Shown: one piece after another, positions 62,201 through 64,000 of the stretch
Numbering within the stretch: position 1 is the first letter of the stretch
Layout: each line of letters starts with the position of its first letter
Assembly (NCBI GenBank): GCA_018697195.1
Contig: JAGMWU010000037.1
Coordinates: 496,001-560,000 of the forward strand
Direction: 5' to 3'
DNA from: Certhia americana
Taxonomy: Eukaryota; Chordata; Aves; Passeriformes; Certhiidae
Length of the DNA stretch: 64,000 nt
The notes under the pieces: model-generated
Databases searched by the model: none
What the model saw: only the letters and a program-made list of their open reading frames with translations
What the model was told of the DNA's origin: nothing
Position numbers and translations under genes: made by a program

Positions 62201-64000
62201 CAGTTTCTTACAATAAGAAGAAAAGGAGATTTTAAATATCTTGCAGAAATTACTTTAAAGCCTTTTCTAAGTACCTTCAAAGCCTTAGTGACTGAAGTCA
62301 GAAATTTGCTTAAGAAATAACCTTCAATGAAGAAGATTACCTTTATATTTACAGCGAAGATGAGCATCAGTTTGATAAGCCATGGAACTCACTCTTCTCT
62401 CAAAACAGTGACAGAGCTCATAAAAGCCACAGTTTAATCCAGGTTGTGTTGCAAACTCAAGTGATTATCATGGTAATACTTGGCAAAGAAATACAAACGG
62501 TGTGGACTGAATGAAGTGCCTCTAGCCCTTTACTAATCTCTGGCAAAAGGTATCCTGTTGAAGGGGTGCTTTTTAAAATTCTTTTAACCATTTCTTTTGC
62601 AAGATGCAGACTGCTAGCAACTTTTGGCACTTGCTGAGCAAGTTTTAATATCCATTAGCATGCAGACAACAGTAAGGACGTGGAGGCCAATCTAAGTGGA
62701 AATCTAAAGCTTTTTTTCCCCTCAAGCTGGCTGTGGTTTTCTGTGTTCTCCCCCAGCTCCACAATATTTAATACTTCATATGTGAATGTATCATTCCTTT
62801 TGCAACCAGAAAAAGCAAATACCTGCTCTAATAGGTGACAGTTCAGCACTGAGAGCCAAAGGAGAAAGGCAGAATTGTTTGTAAGAGCAATGTCATCATG
62901 GCATATTCCCATTTGCGTCCCTCTTTTTTGAAACTATTTCTTTTTAATGCCTATAATTAGACAGATCAACATTTCTGGTTTTAATTTAATGCAGAGAGTA
63001 TGATAATTACTGTTATTCTGTTCTGAATTATATCCCTAAATTTCCATATAAAGTGGTCACGGTAAAACAGCATGAATTTGTTTTCGATTATTGGAGTGTA
63101 GAATTTGTTGTAGGTTCATTCATTTTACATAAGCACTGTCAAATTTTCTCTGTATCACCATACCTCCTTTTTTTTCCCCTATCTCAGCAGAAAAGAAAAT
63201 AAGTCTTACAGCTCATTTAAAGTGTTGTAGACTTTTTTGTGGACATTATTAAAATTAGCAGCTCAAGAAGATCTTTGCATGGTAGTAAGATTTTTATTTT
63301 CCATAGCATATTTTTATCCATAGGAAGGACAAAAAGGACAGCAGTGCTTGGCTGAAATGTCCTGCCATAAAAAAAGCAGCTTTTGTATTGAAATGTAATT
63401 CTTAGAGTCTTTTGACAACTCTCTGCCATTAATCTGTATTTTAAACAAAATGAAAAATTGTATAGAACATGCTACTGAAAAATAAAGATAAGTTTTATAA
63501 ACATAGTCAGGGAAGGGGAGCATGAGAAAAGCAGAATAGATGGCTGAAAGGATCACAGTCAAATTACAGCATTGGTAGAACAGCAAGTCACTAATAAGAT
63601 TAATTGTATTGTTTGTGTGTTTACAGAAAAATAAAGTCAGCAAAATAAAGCATCAAAATAGGGTGTAAGTTTTAAAAAGTCATTCTTGATTGGAAGAGGT
63701 AATGCCACAGTTTTGGTGACTGGGAAAAAGGATTTTTAGTGTCTTGTCATCAAGTCGTGTTTGTGAATGTTAATGGAACGTAGTCTGTTCTCTGGGGTGC
63801 ATCATCTGAGCCCATTTTATTGGGCTGCCCACTGAAAGAGAGTTGTAAAATTTGCCTTTATCACAGAAGTGGCATGGAAAGGTGGGGAAAGCATCAGAGC
63901 AACAGACAGGAGGAGGAAAAAAAAAACAAAGATCATCAAGTCTATTCTCCCCTATTAATGAAGGATTTTCATGGTCAGTAAATTTCTGAACACTTACTGC

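Larger units (their letters stand above)
37025..64000 (+). other. HHIP: HHIP intron 4 (incomplete; runs off window)
   Basis: No exon 5 or later HHIP exon was recognised after 37024, so this intron extends at least 26.98 kb to the window edge. It contains a GC-richer island with a splice-like architecture at about 37288-37712, a (TTTTG)n repeat at 42108, a G-quadruplex motif at 42424, and LINE remnants at 43158, about 50060, 52905 and 59203. Stretches 37720-42100, 43350-50050, 53270-59200 and 59290-64000 are AT-rich with only small unremarkable frames, and nothing in them is supported as a gene. Confidence 0.8.

Noticed and set aside
37025..64000. Search for HHIP exons 5-13 in the rest of the window
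   Set aside because: None of the expected propeller or EGF strings was found in any forward frame, so no further exon is claimed.
1..64000. CRISPR arrays, operons, tRNA/rRNA genes or an undescribed multi-gene system
   Set aside because: No regularly spaced repeats, no packed genes and no recognised RNA genes; the window is ordinary vertebrate genomic DNA around one large gene.

Overview
This window looks like nuclear DNA from a bird. It is mostly AT-rich non-coding sequence and carries several truncated CR1-type LINE fragments. Some of these end in the ATTCTATGA-like tail typical of avian CR1. One strong CpG island is present. No bacterial-style gene packing, CRISPR array, tRNA or rRNA gene was recognised. 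The low density of other repeats favours a bird over a turtle or crocodilian, but the species cannot be named from the sequence.

The one recognised gene is the 5' part of HHIP (hedgehog-interacting protein), on the plus strand. Exon 1 coding starts at 21317 or 21320 (the second is the better match to other HHIP proteins) and ends at 21583. Exon 2 is 28514-28709, exon 3 is 35844-36000 and exon 4 is 36823-37024. All introns have GT/AG borders and the reading frame is kept (phases 0, 1, 2, 0). Together they encode 273 residues: signal peptide, basic heparan-sulfate-binding segment, the cysteine-rich Frizzled/folate-receptor-like domain and the first strands of the beta-propeller. Exons for the rest of the propeller, the EGF repeats and the C-terminal hydrophobic tail were not found, so intron 4 runs at least 26.9 kb to the window edge.

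Layout: 1-20.1 kb is upstream intergenic DNA with CR1 remnants and no supported gene. About 20.1-22.3 kb is the CpG island, with the promoter, 5'UTR, exon 1 and start of intron 1. 21.6-37.0 kb holds introns 1-3 and exons 2-4. 37.0-64.0 kb is intron 4, with more LINE remnants, a G-quadruplex motif, simple repeats and a GC-richer island just after exon 4.

HHIP is a secreted or membrane-associated Hedgehog antagonist and is itself induced by Hedgehog signalling. The most useful non-coding observations are GLI-type 8-mers in introns 1 and 2 (one a full 9-bp consensus), a five-run C-tract just before the start codon, an inverted CAG/CTG pair with a possible upstream ORF in the 5' region, and two weak splice donors whose read-through would give truncated CRD-only proteins. 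I found no evidence of an undescribed multi-gene system here.
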